DNA of 50,009 bases. Origin: Natronorubrum sulfidifaciens JCM 14089. Lineage in GTDB: Archaea > Halobacteriota > Halobacteria > Halobacteriales > Natrialbaceae. The notes under the pieces are model-generated. The model was given only the letters and a program-made list of their open reading frames with translations, did no database searches and was not told the origin of the DNA. Below are positions 1 through 8,226 of the stretch, one piece after another. Where the stretch lies: NCBI RefSeq assembly GCF_000337735.1, contig NZ_AOHX01000026.1, positions 376,647 to 426,655 on the forward strand, read 5' to 3'. The translations under genes were made by a program, and so were the position numbers. Numbering within the stretch: position 1 is the first letter of the stretch; every line of letters begins with the position of its first letter.

Positions 1-116
1 CTCGAGCGACAGCATCTGAACTCGAGTGACAGCATCCGAACTCGAGCGACAGCATCTGAACTCGAGTGACAGCATCCGAACTCGAGCGACAGCATCCGAA
101 CTCGAGTGACAGCGCT
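1..116. repeat. 20-bp tandem repeat block I of the origin region
   Basis: Five full units and one partial unit of a 20-bp direct repeat, CTCGAGYGACAGCATCYGAA, run head to tail from the first base. Units alternate between a CGAC/CTGAA form and a TGAC/CCGAA form, so the higher-order period is about 40 bp. There are no spacers, so it is not a CRISPR. The array may begin before the window. It lies upstream of an orc1/cdc6 gene and its ORB-like repeats, which suggests an iteron-like origin component; that role is inference. Confidence 0.9.
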
Positions 117-212
117 CGAGTGTGTGATAACGTTCGAACCGAGAAAACAGCGATCGGTTCGGAAGTGATCCAGCGGAGTGTGCGTCGTGGTCGATATCGC
201 TCGGTGACGAGA

Positions 213-239
213 CTGGTCGAACTGGTCTCTGGTCGAACT
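213..239. repeat. Short direct repeat pair CTGGTCGAACT
   Basis: CTGGTCGAACT occurs at 213-223 and 229-239, a 16-bp period. It lies in the otherwise featureless stretch 117-311 between the two 20-bp repeat blocks. I see no gene there: possible reading frames have no recognisable protein features. Confidence 0.6.
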
Positions 240-311
240 AGTTTCTGTGGGGTCTTCGATCATCCCACAGCGTTCTCGATCGCGTTTCGACGGTTTTGCT
301 CGTCTCAGTAG

Positions 312-436
312 CTCGGGTGTCGCTGTCGTAGTTCGGATTTTGCTGTCGTAGCTTGGTTCCCACTGCTGTGTCCCAGTTCCCACTGCTGTGTCCCAGTTCC
401 CACTGCTGTGTCCCAGTTCCCACACTGTTGTGTCGG
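312..436. repeat. 20-bp tandem repeat block II, inverted relative to block I
   Basis: Three identical 20-bp units TTCCCACTGCTGTGTCCCAG occupy 357-416, followed by a diverged unit at 417-436. Two more divergent units lie upstream, one of them TTCGGATTTTGCTGTCGTAG at 332-351. The reverse complement of block I is TTCRGATGCTGTCRCTCGAG, so these units look like diverged copies of the same repeat in the opposite orientation. Two inverted iteron-like arrays would then flank about 195 bp. The tandem repeat is plain; the kinship of the two blocks is inference from the shared TTC...TGCTGT...AG pattern. Confidence 0.8.
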
Positions 437-499
437 CCCGTCGACCGATCTTCGAATCCGCACGTCCCCCCGTTTCAACTCGACACCCCCTCCACACCG

Positions 500-862
500 A
501 TACAGCGGCACCGCGGGGTGTGTGTGTGTTCATATACAGCGGCACCGAGGGGTGTCAAACGTCCAGTTCGATCGCTATAGAAACCCTTTTGAATCCATAC
601 AGCGGAAATACGGTATCCCGCCGTCCTCGAGCACCATCGGGTCCGTCGTTTCTTCCCGGTGTCGGGGAACTCACAACTCGCGATACAGCGGCACTCCGGG
701 GTCTCACAGCTATACAGCGGAACCACGGGGTGTGGTGTCGTCTATACAGCGGAAGTATGGGGTTCCATCCACCTCATACAGCGGCACTAAGGGGTGTGAT
801 TTTTCGTGCGTGAGGGACTCACGACACTGAATCCCTACTAATACAGCGGCAGTCAGGTTCCG
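500..862 (+). repeat. Eight ORB-like direct repeats of an orc1/cdc6-linked replication origin
   Basis: Eight copies of ATACAGCGG(C/A)A followed by about 5 nt and, in most copies, GGGGT lie on the plus strand at 500-522, 534-556, 597-618, 683-705, 712-734, 744-766, 776-798 and 841-862. Copies 3 and 8 have a weakened G-run. Start-to-start distances are 34, 63, 86, 29, 32, 32 and 65 bp, mostly near one or two multiples of 32 bp. Origin recognition boxes of haloarchaea end in a G-run and sit just upstream of an orc1/cdc6 gene, as here. The relatively AT-richer stretch 557-600 could be an unwinding site. The region 437-902 contains no gene. Confidence 0.85.
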
Positions 863-865
863 AAC

Positions 866-874
866 GCTTAAGAG
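866..874 (+). promoter_or_regulatory. TATA-like box of the orc1/cdc6 gene
   Basis: GCTTAAGAG lies about 33 bp before the ATG at 903, the spacing expected of a leaderless archaeal transcript. The last ORB-like repeat (841-862) abuts it, so Orc1/Cdc6 bound there could repress its own transcription (inference). Confidence 0.55.
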
Positions 875-902
875 TGCCCCCTCCGATACCACGGATAACT
901 GA

Positions 903-2102
903 ATGTCGGACGCCACGGACTACTTCGGGAGCGAAAATGAAATTTTCCAGAACAAAGAGCTCCTGCAAGTCTCACACCTCCCGGATGGCGACCGGATCAT
1001 CGGTCGCGAAGACGAACTGACGAACCTCGCGAACGCGATCAAGCCGGCGACTCGAGGCAACACGCCGAACAACGTCCTCGTCTACGGAAAGACGGGAACC
1101 GGCAAGTCGCTGTGTTCGAAGTTCATCACGAATCAGGCGATCGAGCGTGCAAAGAACAACGAGGTGTCGATCGGAGTCGCCTACGTCGACTGTCTGCAGG
1201 AGTCGACGGAAACACAGGCCGTCCAGTCGACCGGCCACCAGCTCAACGAGCAGGACGAAACGGGAATCTCGATCCCCCACTCGGGGCTGAGTACGTCCGA
1301 ATACTACCGCCGACTGTGGCGCATCGTCGACAGCCGCTACGACGTCGCCTTGATCATCTTAGACGAGGTCGACAAGATCGAAGACGACGACATCCTGATG
1401 CAACTCTCGCGTGCGGTCGAATCCGGAAAGCTCACCGAGAGCACGGTCGGCGTTATCGGCATCTCGAACAAGGTTCGGTACAAAGACTCACTCGACGAAC
1501 GGATCAAATCGAGCCTCTGTGAACGTGAGTACGTCTTCTCGCCGTACGACGCGAACCAGATCCGTGAAATCTTACGTTCCCGGTCCGACGCGTTTCACGA
1601 AGGCGTCCTCGAGGACGGCGTCGTCCCGCGCGTGGCCGCGCTCGCAGCGCGCGAACACGGTGACGCCCGCAAGGCGATCGACATTCTGCGGTTCGCCGGT
1701 GAGATCGCCGAGGAGAACGACCTCGAGTCCGTCACGGAGGCCTGTGTCGATCAGGCCCACGAACGCGAGGAGACCAGCCGCCTCGCCGAACTCATCTCCA
1801 AGAGCCCGAGTCACGCGAAACTCGTCCTCGAGGCGATGGCGCTGCTCACCCAGCAAAAGGAGGGCGACGACGTCCCGGTCAAGACCAACGAGGCGTACGA
1901 CCTCTACAAACGGCTCTGTGATCGCGACCAGTCGGACCACCTCAAACTGCGACGGGTGCGGGATATCCTCTCGGAACTCGAGTTCCTCTCGATCATCGAA
2001 CAGGAGCGCAAGTGGGCCGGCAAGGGGAAAGGCAACTACATGGAAAACCGGCTGATCGACGATCCGGAGGTCATCATCGCGGCCTGTAACGAGTCCGACT
2101 GA
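903..2102 (+). CDS. cdc6: Orc1/Cdc6 family replication initiator
   Basis: This 399-aa AAA+ ATPase should bind the adjacent ORB-like repeats and start chromosome (or large replicon) replication by recruiting MCM. It shows a Walker A motif GKTGTGKS at residues 62-69, Walker B IILDEVDK at 151-158, a sensor 1 Asn near 189 (GISN) and sensor 2 HGDARKAIDILR at 252-263. A winged-helix DNA-binding domain fills roughly 310-399. The length is normal for the family and the start is the only ATG well placed after the TATA box. Haloarchaea carry many cdc6 paralogues, each with its own repeat type, so which replicon this one serves cannot be told from the window. Confidence 0.97.
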   Translation: MSDATDYFGSENEIFQNKELLQVSHLPDGDRIIGREDELTNLANAIKPATRGNTPNNVLVYGKTGTGKSLCSKFITNQAIERAKNNEVSIGVAYVDCLQESTETQAVQSTGHQLNEQDETGISIPHSGLSTSEYYRRLWRIVDSRYDVALIILDEVDKIEDDDILMQLSRAVESGKLTESTVGVIGISNKVRYKDSLDERIKSSLCEREYVFSPYDANQIREILRSRSDAFHEGVLEDGVVPRVAALAAREHGDARKAIDILRFAGEIAEENDLESVTEACVDQAHEREETSRLAELISKSPSHAKLVLEAMALLTQQKEGDDVPVKTNEAYDLYKRLCDRDQSDHLKLRRVRDILSELEFLSIIEQERKWAGKGKGNYMENRLIDDPEVIIAACNESD

Positions 2103-2216
2103 CGGATCAGTACCCGGTCGCTGTCTTCATACTGTCCGACAGTATCAGTCACGCTCTTTCGAGGCCGTTCCGTTCTTCCATCACCATTTATCATACCAGT
2201 CGTTGATCGTTTGGCT

Positions 2217-3050
2217 ATGTACGGCATCCTCACTGCAGACCGAGACCTCGCTCGAGCCGACTTCGGTGATGTTACGCACTTCTTCGCCGAGTCCGTCGAT
2301 GGAACGCGCCGTGAGCCGCTTTCGGGGGCGGTCAACTCCGTCGCCTGCTGGGGCGACACGGCAACCGTCCGCAACGAACCGGAGCGCGCCGCCGTGACGG
2401 CCGAGGGGACGCGTGCGACACCCGACGCCGACGGCCATCACTGGGGCACCGTCTGTCCGACCGATCCCGACTACCGCGCCGGGTTACTCGACCGACTCGA
2501 GCGAGTCGGTGCCGTCGGCGACGTTCGGCTCACGACACCTGGATTCCCCGGGGCGTCGTTCTGTCACTGCGAGCGCTGTAAACGACGATTCGACGCGAGC
2601 GACCACGAAGACCACAACGCGTGGCGAACTGCCGTCATCACCGATTTCGTCGCCGCCGCAGCGGATCGCGTTGAGGGTGATCTTCTTACGACGCTCTACC
2701 CCGATCCCTATCCCGGCAATCTCCGCGAACGCGCCGGTCTCGAGCCCAGCGCGCTCGCCCCGTTGGTTGACGGATTCGTCGTCCCCCTCTGTGACGTCAG
2801 CTACGGGACGACCTACTGGGTGGAGTCGCTGGCGCGTGGCTTCGCTCACGAACTCGAAGATCTCGAGGCGGCCCTCACGATCCAGCTCGCGACGGACGGC
2901 GTCGATCCCGACCGACTCGTGGGGCTGACACAGCAACTCGAGACCCACGCGGATACCATCGTCTACGGCACGTATCCGGACGATGCGGATACCGTCCGAG
3001 ACGTTATTCGGCGCGTTCGCGAGGCTGATACACGAGCGCTCACCGCATAA
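2217..3050 (+). CDS. Conserved haloarchaeal protein, possibly TIM-barrel (glycoside hydrolase-like)
   Basis: The protein is 277 aa from the ATG at 2217; a TATA-like TTTATCA at about 2187 supports this over an in-frame TTG at 2211. I recognise no firm family. The Cys cluster FCHCERCKRRF (residues 115-125) after a predicted strand ('DVRLTTPGF') resembles the 'CHCxxC' loop found in many TIM-barrel glycoside hydrolase-like proteins, and the N-terminus (MYGILTADRD) and WGTVCP segment would fit barrel strands. There is no signal peptide, so it is likely cytoplasmic. It follows cdc6 by 114 bp and has its own promoter. The enzymatic role is a guess. Confidence 0.75.
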   Translation: MYGILTADRDLARADFGDVTHFFAESVDGTRREPLSGAVNSVACWGDTATVRNEPERAAVTAEGTRATPDADGHHWGTVCPTDPDYRAGLLDRLERVGAVGDVRLTTPGFPGASFCHCERCKRRFDASDHEDHNAWRTAVITDFVAAAADRVEGDLLTTLYPDPYPGNLRERAGLEPSALAPLVDGFVVPLCDVSYGTTYWVESLARGFAHELEDLEAALTIQLATDGVDPDRLVGLTQQLETHADTIVYGTYPDDADTVRDVIRRVREADTRALTA

Positions 3051-3073
3051 CGCAGAAACACGGACCTGTCCGA

Positions 3074-3430
3074 TTATACCAGTTCGCGAACGTCAGAGTA
3101 CCACATATCGTGGTAGTCGACGTGACCGACCCGGCGGGCGATTGCCACGGCGAGGGCGTGCCAGCACCGATCCGTTGGATCGTCGGGATCGAGATTGTAC
3201 TCGCTGTCCTTGCAGGTACAGCCGCCGTCCTCGACGATGTACTCGTCGTCGTAGCCGACGACGATTGTGAAATCGCGGTAGGCCTTCACTCGGTTCTCGC
3301 TGACGGCCTCGATCGCGCGCACCCCACGGTCGTCGTGAAGACGTGTGATTTGCCCGACGATCTCGGGCGTGAGTTCACCCGTCTCCTCGAGGTCCGCCTG
3401 CCATCGCTCGACTGGGTTGGCCTCCGGCAC
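3074..3430 (-). CDS. SWIM zinc-finger domain protein
   Basis: A 118-aa protein with a CxC...CxH signature (Cys71, Cys73, Cys89, His91), the SWIM zinc-binding pattern. SWIM domains mediate DNA or protein contacts in RecA-paralogue partners, transposases and other proteins. Small stand-alone SWIM proteins are common in haloarchaea but their job is unknown. The start is a GTG at 3430 and the N-terminus could be shorter. It converges on the gene ending at 3050 with only 23 bp between. Confidence 0.8.
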   Translation of the reverse strand: MPEANPVERWQADLEETGELTPEIVGQITRLHDDRGVRAIEAVSENRVKAYRDFTIVVGYDDEYIVEDGGCTCKDSEYNLDPDDPTDRCWHALAVAIARRVGHVDYHDMWYSDVRELV

Positions 3431-3528
3431 GACCGGAACTGTGTCCCGGACTGTAAAATCGGTTTGGTTGTGCGAACGATGCCGCTCGAGACCACACCGC
3501 TTTTCGCCCGCTACCGACGAGAGAGTGT

Positions 3529-4644
3529 ATGCGCGTCACCGAGGGCGGGGTCGAACTCGAGGTCCCCGGCGAACAGACCGAGGGCGTCGAGGAGTCGGTA
3601 TTTTATAACCCGCGACAGGAACTGAACCGGGATCTGACGATCGCAACGTTGCGGGCCTATCGCGAGCGCGAGGACCGCGCCGAGACGTATCTCGATGCGA
3701 TGACGGCAAGCGGCGTCCGTGGCGTCCGGGCGGCCGCTGACGGCTGGGACGTGACCTGCTGTGACGTCAACGAGGAGGCCGTCGACCTCGCACGAACGAA
3801 CCTCGAGCGAAACGACTGTGAGGCACGGGTCGAACACCGAAACGTCAACGCCCTCATGCACGAGGGCGTGTTCGACGTGATCGATCTCGACCCCTATGGA
3901 ACGCCGATGCCGTTCGCCGATGCGGCCATTGGGAACTGCCGAGACCTGCTCTGTGTCACCGCGACCGACACCGCGCCGATGTGTGGGGCTCATTTCAATA
4001 GCGGCGTCAGATCCTACGCTGCCGTCCCGCAGAACACCGACTACCACACCGAGATGGGCATCCGTATTCTCATCTCCGCGCTTGCCCGCAGCGGAGCCCG
4101 TTTCGACGTCGGTATCGAGCCGATCTTCACCCACGCGACCAGCCACTACGTCCGCACCTATCTCGAACTCGAGCACAAACCGACCGCTGCGGACGCGGCG
4201 ATCGGCGAACTGGGTTACATCTACCACTGCGAGGACTGTCTCCACCGCGAGACGGACGTCGGGATGATCGCCAACCCACTCGAGACGTGTCCGTACTGCG
4301 ATGGCAGCCGACTGCTCACCGCCGGCCCGGTCTGGCTCGGGCCGATTCAGGATACGGAGTTCGTCACTGCGGTCCGCGATGAAATCCCCTACACGTTCGA
4401 GACCGCACCGGAAGCTCGCGAACTCTGTGACACACTCGCGGCCGAACTCGAGGAGCCGACCCACTACGACCAGCACAAACTCTGTAAGAACTGGGGGCTG
4501 CCGGCCAACGCGATGGACGAGTTCCTCGCGGATCTGCAGGCGTCTGGCTTCGACGCCTCGAGAGCCCACTACGGCGGCACGACGTTCAAAACCGACGCCA
4601 GCGTCGGCGAGATCCGTGCGGCGACTGAAGACAACCTCGTCTAA
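3529..4644 (+). CDS. trm1: tRNA (guanine(26)-N(2))-dimethyltransferase Trm1
   Basis: This SAM-dependent enzyme methylates guanosine 26 of tRNA to m2,2G. The 371-aa protein has the SAM-binding segment DAMTASGVRGVRA at 56-68 and the catalytic-type DPYG motif at 121-124. The C-terminal region carries a Cys4 zinc site (Cys234, Cys237, Cys254, Cys257), all typical of archaeal Trm1. The ATG at 3529 fits the family N-terminus (VTEGGVELEVP). It diverges from the SWIM gene across 98 bp, so both promoters must lie there. Confidence 0.97.
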   Translation: MRVTEGGVELEVPGEQTEGVEESVFYNPRQELNRDLTIATLRAYREREDRAETYLDAMTASGVRGVRAAADGWDVTCCDVNEEAVDLARTNLERNDCEARVEHRNVNALMHEGVFDVIDLDPYGTPMPFADAAIGNCRDLLCVTATDTAPMCGAHFNSGVRSYAAVPQNTDYHTEMGIRILISALARSGARFDVGIEPIFTHATSHYVRTYLELEHKPTAADAAIGELGYIYHCEDCLHRETDVGMIANPLETCPYCDGSRLLTAGPVWLGPIQDTEFVTAVRDEIPYTFETAPEARELCDTLAAELEEPTHYDQHKLCKNWGLPANAMDEFLADLQASGFDASRAHYGGTTFKTDASVGEIRAATEDNLV

Positions 4645-4708
4645 CTCTCCGCTTTCTCTCCTGCGTCTGCTCAACAGTTTCAGATAACGATTCCGACACG
4701 ACCGCATA

Positions 4709-6043
4709 TTGTCCCGGCCGTCGATATGGACGAACGTGCTCGACTACAGACAGGGTCTCGAGGTCGTGCGTGACGTTATCATCCTCGCACGCGACGAGCA
4801 GCTGACGCTGTTGGCGGCCGGCGTCGCCTTCTATGGGTTCATCTCGCTCGTTCCGCTGGCTCTCCTCGGGCTGGGGATCACCGCCTCGATCGGTGGGGAG
4901 GCGCTTGCGGAGCAACTGACCGATGCCGCCAGCGACGTGCTCACGCCATCGGCACAGGAGTTGCTCACCGAGACGGTCCTCGATGACACTGGACGACAGA
5001 GTGCGACCGTGTTCGGGGCACTCGGCCTGTTGTGGGCGGCAAGCCGGGTGCTCCGCGGACTCGATCGGGCGTTCTCGGAAGTGTACGGCACTGCCGGCTC
5101 AAAATCGCTGTTCGACACGATTTGGGACGCGATGATCGTCTTCGTCGTCATCGGGTTCGGGCTGACCCTCGTCGCCGTCCTCGAGGTGATAATCAGGTTC
5201 GTGCCGTTCGTCGGCGTCAGCGTTCTCGGGCCGATGTTCGTCGTGGTCGGGCTCGTCGTAACGTTCCTGCCGCTGTACGTCATTTTCCCGAATTCAGGTA
5301 CCGGCATCCGTGAGGCGCTTCCCGGGACGGTCGTGGCCGCGATCGGCTGGTTCGTGCTGAGTCGTACGTTCTCGCTGTATGCAGCGTTTGCGACCGAGTA
5401 CGCCGTCTATGGCGCACTCGGTGCTGTCTTTCTGGTCCTCATCTGGCTCTACGTCGGCGCGATGATCCTCGTCTTCGGGGCGATCCTCAACGCAGTCCTT
5501 GCCAACCGTGACATGGATCGGCAGCTACAAAGTCCCGGCGCTCGACAGGTCCCAACAGAAGCGATGACCGACGACGCCACGGGTGACGACGAGGGGGCGA
5601 CGGAGGACCACGCAGCAACGGGTGCGGAAACCGGGACGAGCGCCCGCGTAAGCGCCCGAACGCGGGACCGATCCGACGATCCCGAAGCACTCCGCGAGGA
5701 GATCGAGCGGCTGCGCGACCGCGTCGAGTCGTTCGAAGACAACGTCGAGCGCCGGACTGTCAAGAAAGAGTCGCTCCAGAGCGAGCTCAAACGCTACGTC
5801 CGTCGCCGAGTTCGTCACGGCCACGCCCGCGACTGGGGACCGTATCTCGTCTTGTTGTACGGCACCGCGATGTCCATCGCGGCGTTTTATTTCCTCTCGG
5901 GTGGCTGGGCGATCCTTGCGATGTTCGTCGTCTGGACGTCGACACTCGGCGTCTACGCCCTGATGGTGCTGTTCGAGTTCGGCGTCTCCCTGCTCGATGT
6001 CCCCGGTCGCGTCCGCGATCTCATCGGCGAACGTCGCTCCTAG
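4709..6043 (+). CDS. YihY/BrkB-family membrane protein with coiled-coil extension
   Basis: A 444-aa integral membrane protein. Residues about 20-270 match the YihY (formerly 'RNase BN') family: 'EQLTLLAAGVAFYGFISLVPLA', then several helices. Residues about 275-340 are a hydrophilic Asp/Glu/Thr-rich linker leading to a coiled coil (about 335-375), and the last 70 residues hold two more helices. YihY proteins have no established biochemical role; the old tRNA-processing assignment was wrong. The frame opens at a TTG (4709); an in-frame GTG at 4736 is an equally fair start, as no ATG precedes the conserved region. Confidence 0.88.
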   Translation: MSRPSIWTNVLDYRQGLEVVRDVIILARDEQLTLLAAGVAFYGFISLVPLALLGLGITASIGGEALAEQLTDAASDVLTPSAQELLTETVLDDTGRQSATVFGALGLLWAASRVLRGLDRAFSEVYGTAGSKSLFDTIWDAMIVFVVIGFGLTLVAVLEVIIRFVPFVGVSVLGPMFVVVGLVVTFLPLYVIFPNSGTGIREALPGTVVAAIGWFVLSRTFSLYAAFATEYAVYGALGAVFLVLIWLYVGAMILVFGAILNAVLANRDMDRQLQSPGARQVPTEAMTDDATGDDEGATEDHAATGAETGTSARVSARTRDRSDDPEALREEIERLRDRVESFEDNVERRTVKKESLQSELKRYVRRRVRHGHARDWGPYLVLLYGTAMSIAAFYFLSGGWAILAMFVVWTSTLGVYALMVLFEFGVSLLDVPGRVRDLIGERRS

Positions 6044-6268
6044 GTCGACGCCTCGCTCGAGCGCGAAATCAGGGTCGCGTGTAATCTGAACTGTTACGTC
6101 ACAAACCCAACTGAGTTTTCGACCCGGCAGCCGACCGAGGACACTCGCGCGTCGGCGTCGGCTTTCCCGGCCAGCAGTGTACCGACTCGAGGTCGAAACC
6201 CGTCGGATACCGTGAAACAACTGCCTGCTCGAATGCAATCGGCGCCTAAAACAGACTGGACGACAAGC

Positions 6269-6859
6269 TCAGTGATCGAAGCCCGGTTCCATGTATACGG
6301 CCGCGATGAGCGCAACGGTGCCAACGAACGCGGCTAACATGAGTCCTGCCGTGCCGGAGATGATGTCCAGTTCCGGCCCGACGAGAAGCAGTTCCGACTC
6401 CTGATATCCTGTCCAGAGAAAGACCACTGCGATGAGGAAGCTCAGCCCCGCGACGACGGCGGAGCCGATCTGGAACGGGGTGTTGAACGGACCGATGCCG
6501 CCGGCGTCAGCGTCCGCATCGGCACGCTGTGCTCCCGCGGACCCGCTTGCACCTGCTGGTTCGCTTTCGGCGTCCGGCTGTGCCGTCGGTTCGCCGGCTG
6601 GAGTCGGTGCGTTCGCCTTCGAGAACCCATCTGCGAGGTGAACGCGTGTCTCGGAGATGTCGCGGACGTCCGGTTCGTGGAGAATGAACGGGCCGCCGAT
6701 CTCAGCCCCGCTGAAGCGGACCTTGAGGAGGTCAACGACGTCCGGCGTCGGCTCGACGTGGGCCGTCGCCGTGTCGACTGACTGAACGGTACCGATCACC
6801 TTTCCGTCGGTACGTTCGACGGGTTTTCCGATGTCGTCTTCGGTGAAATTCGCACACAT
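6269..6859 (-). CDS. PRC-barrel-like membrane protein
   Basis: A 196-aa protein. Residues 1-75 resemble a PRC-barrel (IGKPVERTDGKVIGTVQSVD..., then HVEPTP...LKVRF). A low-complexity Ala/Asp/Pro linker follows (about 80-125), then two membrane helices (about 132-152 and 160-188). PRC-barrels are small beta domains in photosynthetic reaction centres and RNA-processing RimM; stand-alone haloarchaeal versions are uncharacterised. The start at 6859 follows a TATA-like GTTTAGG about 30 bp upstream. The 225 bp between it and the convergent YihY gene show no gene. Confidence 0.85.
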   Translation of the reverse strand: MCANFTEDDIGKPVERTDGKVIGTVQSVDTATAHVEPTPDVVDLLKVRFSGAEIGGPFILHEPDVRDISETRVHLADGFSKANAPTPAGEPTAQPDAESEPAGASGSAGAQRADADADAGGIGPFNTPFQIGSAVVAGLSFLIAVVFLWTGYQESELLLVGPELDIISGTAGLMLAAFVGTVALIAAVYMEPGFDH

Positions 6860-6992
6860 ACTAATTTCACCAGTTCACAAGGCAAGCCCCTAAACCCTCT
6901 GATTTGCGTGTGACGCCGATTCCTCGTCGCGGAGCGCCCGAACACGGGAACGGCTGTACTGTCTTGCAGGGCAAAATCGGTCGACTCGAGTC

Positions 6993-7982
6993 TCAGTCGG
7001 ACCGGAAGCCACGCGGCTCTTCGGTGACCGTCGTTCGCTCCTCAGCGACCGGCGTCTCGACGACCGTCTCAGGGAGCCACGTTCGAATGTCGACGGACTC
7101 GCTGCCCAGCACGGCAAAGCCAGTGAAGATCAGCAAGAACCCGACGAGGGCAAGCGGTGCGATGGCCTCTCCCAGCAGCGCCCACCCACCAAGCGTCGCG
7201 ACGACGGGAACGAGATAGAAGACCAGATTCGCCTGAATCGCGCCCGTCGACTCGAGCAGCCCGAAGTAGGCGATGTAGGCGAGGACGCCGGCGACGAGAC
7301 TGACGTACGCGAGGGCAACGAGGGCACTCGAGGACCACGTGATCGCGCTCATCGACTCACCGGCTGACAGCGCAAAGCCGTGTGAGAGGGCTGCGGCGAT
7401 CGGCAGTCCCCACGCGATCCGGGCCGTGCTCGAGAGCGTGGCGCTCGACCCGGCCCGGCGAATGAGGACGGCCCCGAGTGCTGCACTGACCGCGCCGGCA
7501 AACAGAATCACACGGCCGATGGCGTCACCACCAAGCAGATTTGCGGGATCGGGGCTGACCACGAGTGCGACGCCGAGCAGGCCGAGGACCAGTCCGACCG
7601 CGCCGCGAGGCGAGAGGCGCTCGTCGGAGAGGAGCACGGCTGCAAACACCGGCGTCAGGATGGGGTTGAGGCTGAAGACGATTGCGCCGACCGCGCTGGT
7701 CGCGTACTGTTGGCCGACGAAGATGAGCGCGTTTGCCAGCCCGATCACGAGGACGCCGGTCGCGAGAATCCCGACGACGTCGTCTCGCGTCTTGGGTCGC
7801 AGTTCTTCACGCGAGGCGGTTACGGCGACGTACCCCAGCATGACGAGTGCTGCGATGTCAAACCGCAGTGCGACGAACAAAAGCGGTGGGAAGTACTCGA
7901 GGCCAGCCTTCGCGGCGACGAACGTTCCGCCGAAGAACAGACTCGAAAGGAGGAAAAAGCCGAGCGCGCGGCGATCGATCAC
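6993..7982 (-). CDS. EamA/DMT superfamily transporter
   Basis: A 329-aa protein with ten hydrophobic segments in two EamA repeats (about residues 8-145 and 160-300), typical of drug/metabolite exporters such as amino-acid or purine exporters. 'FGGTFVAAKAGLEYFPPLLFVALRF' is the usual first-repeat signature. Translation starts at a GTG (7982). The substrate cannot be predicted. A perfect 23-bp palindrome lies 36-58 bp upstream at the promoter, so it is probably repressor-controlled, perhaps by the divergent HTH gene at 8227. Confidence 0.93.
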   Translation of the reverse strand: MIDRRALGFFLLSSLFFGGTFVAAKAGLEYFPPLLFVALRFDIAALVMLGYVAVTASREELRPKTRDDVVGILATGVLVIGLANALIFVGQQYATSAVGAIVFSLNPILTPVFAAVLLSDERLSPRGAVGLVLGLLGVALVVSPDPANLLGGDAIGRVILFAGAVSAALGAVLIRRAGSSATLSSTARIAWGLPIAAALSHGFALSAGESMSAITWSSSALVALAYVSLVAGVLAYIAYFGLLESTGAIQANLVFYLVPVVATLGGWALLGEAIAPLALVGFLLIFTGFAVLGSESVDIRTWLPETVVETPVAEERTTVTEEPRGFRSD

Positions 7983-8017
7983 GGACTCACCTCTGTTCGG
8001 TGTTCGTACAACAATTT

Positions 8018-8040
8018 TGCTGATCGGTGACCGATCAGCA
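8018..8040. promoter_or_regulatory. Perfect 11-1-11 palindrome, probable operator at the EamA promoter
   Basis: The arms TGCTGATCGGT and ACCGATCAGCA are exact inverted repeats around a single G. On the minus strand the palindrome abuts a TATA-like CAAAATTG box (8012-8019) placed about 30-36 bp before the EamA GTG. A dimeric repressor bound here would block TBP/TFB. The palindrome is seen; the regulator is inferred. Confidence 0.75.
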
Positions 8041-8195
8041 TGGAGGTGGCGAGTTGCATCTTAGAAATACATATGAGCGCCAGGGGTATAGTTTCGTTCA
8101 GAAAATATGTTGCGGCGAGAAACGCCTCCGTACCCGAGCAAGAGTTGACCGGCGTCGGATGCTTACACACCATGAAACTATTTCAGGGTGCGAAA

Positions 8196-8207
8196 GCACT
8201 ATAGTGC
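8196..8207. promoter_or_regulatory. Perfect 12-bp palindrome over the TATA box of the HTH gene
   Basis: GCACTATAGTGC is a perfect palindrome whose centre is a TATA-like element about 25 bp before the ATG at 8227, the spacing of a leaderless promoter. It may be both promoter and autoregulatory site. It does not resemble the palindrome at 8018-8040, so the two may bind different proteins. Confidence 0.5.
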
Positions 8208-8226
8208 GACAGTGACCAGTACCCGT

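Noticed and set aside
1-116. Could the repeats at the start be a CRISPR array?
   Set aside because: Units are contiguous 20-bp tandems without spacers and no cas gene is present.
4709-6043. Annotation of the YihY-type protein as ribonuclease BN
   Set aside because: The old assignment was a mis-mapping; the protein is an integral membrane protein with no nuclease motif.
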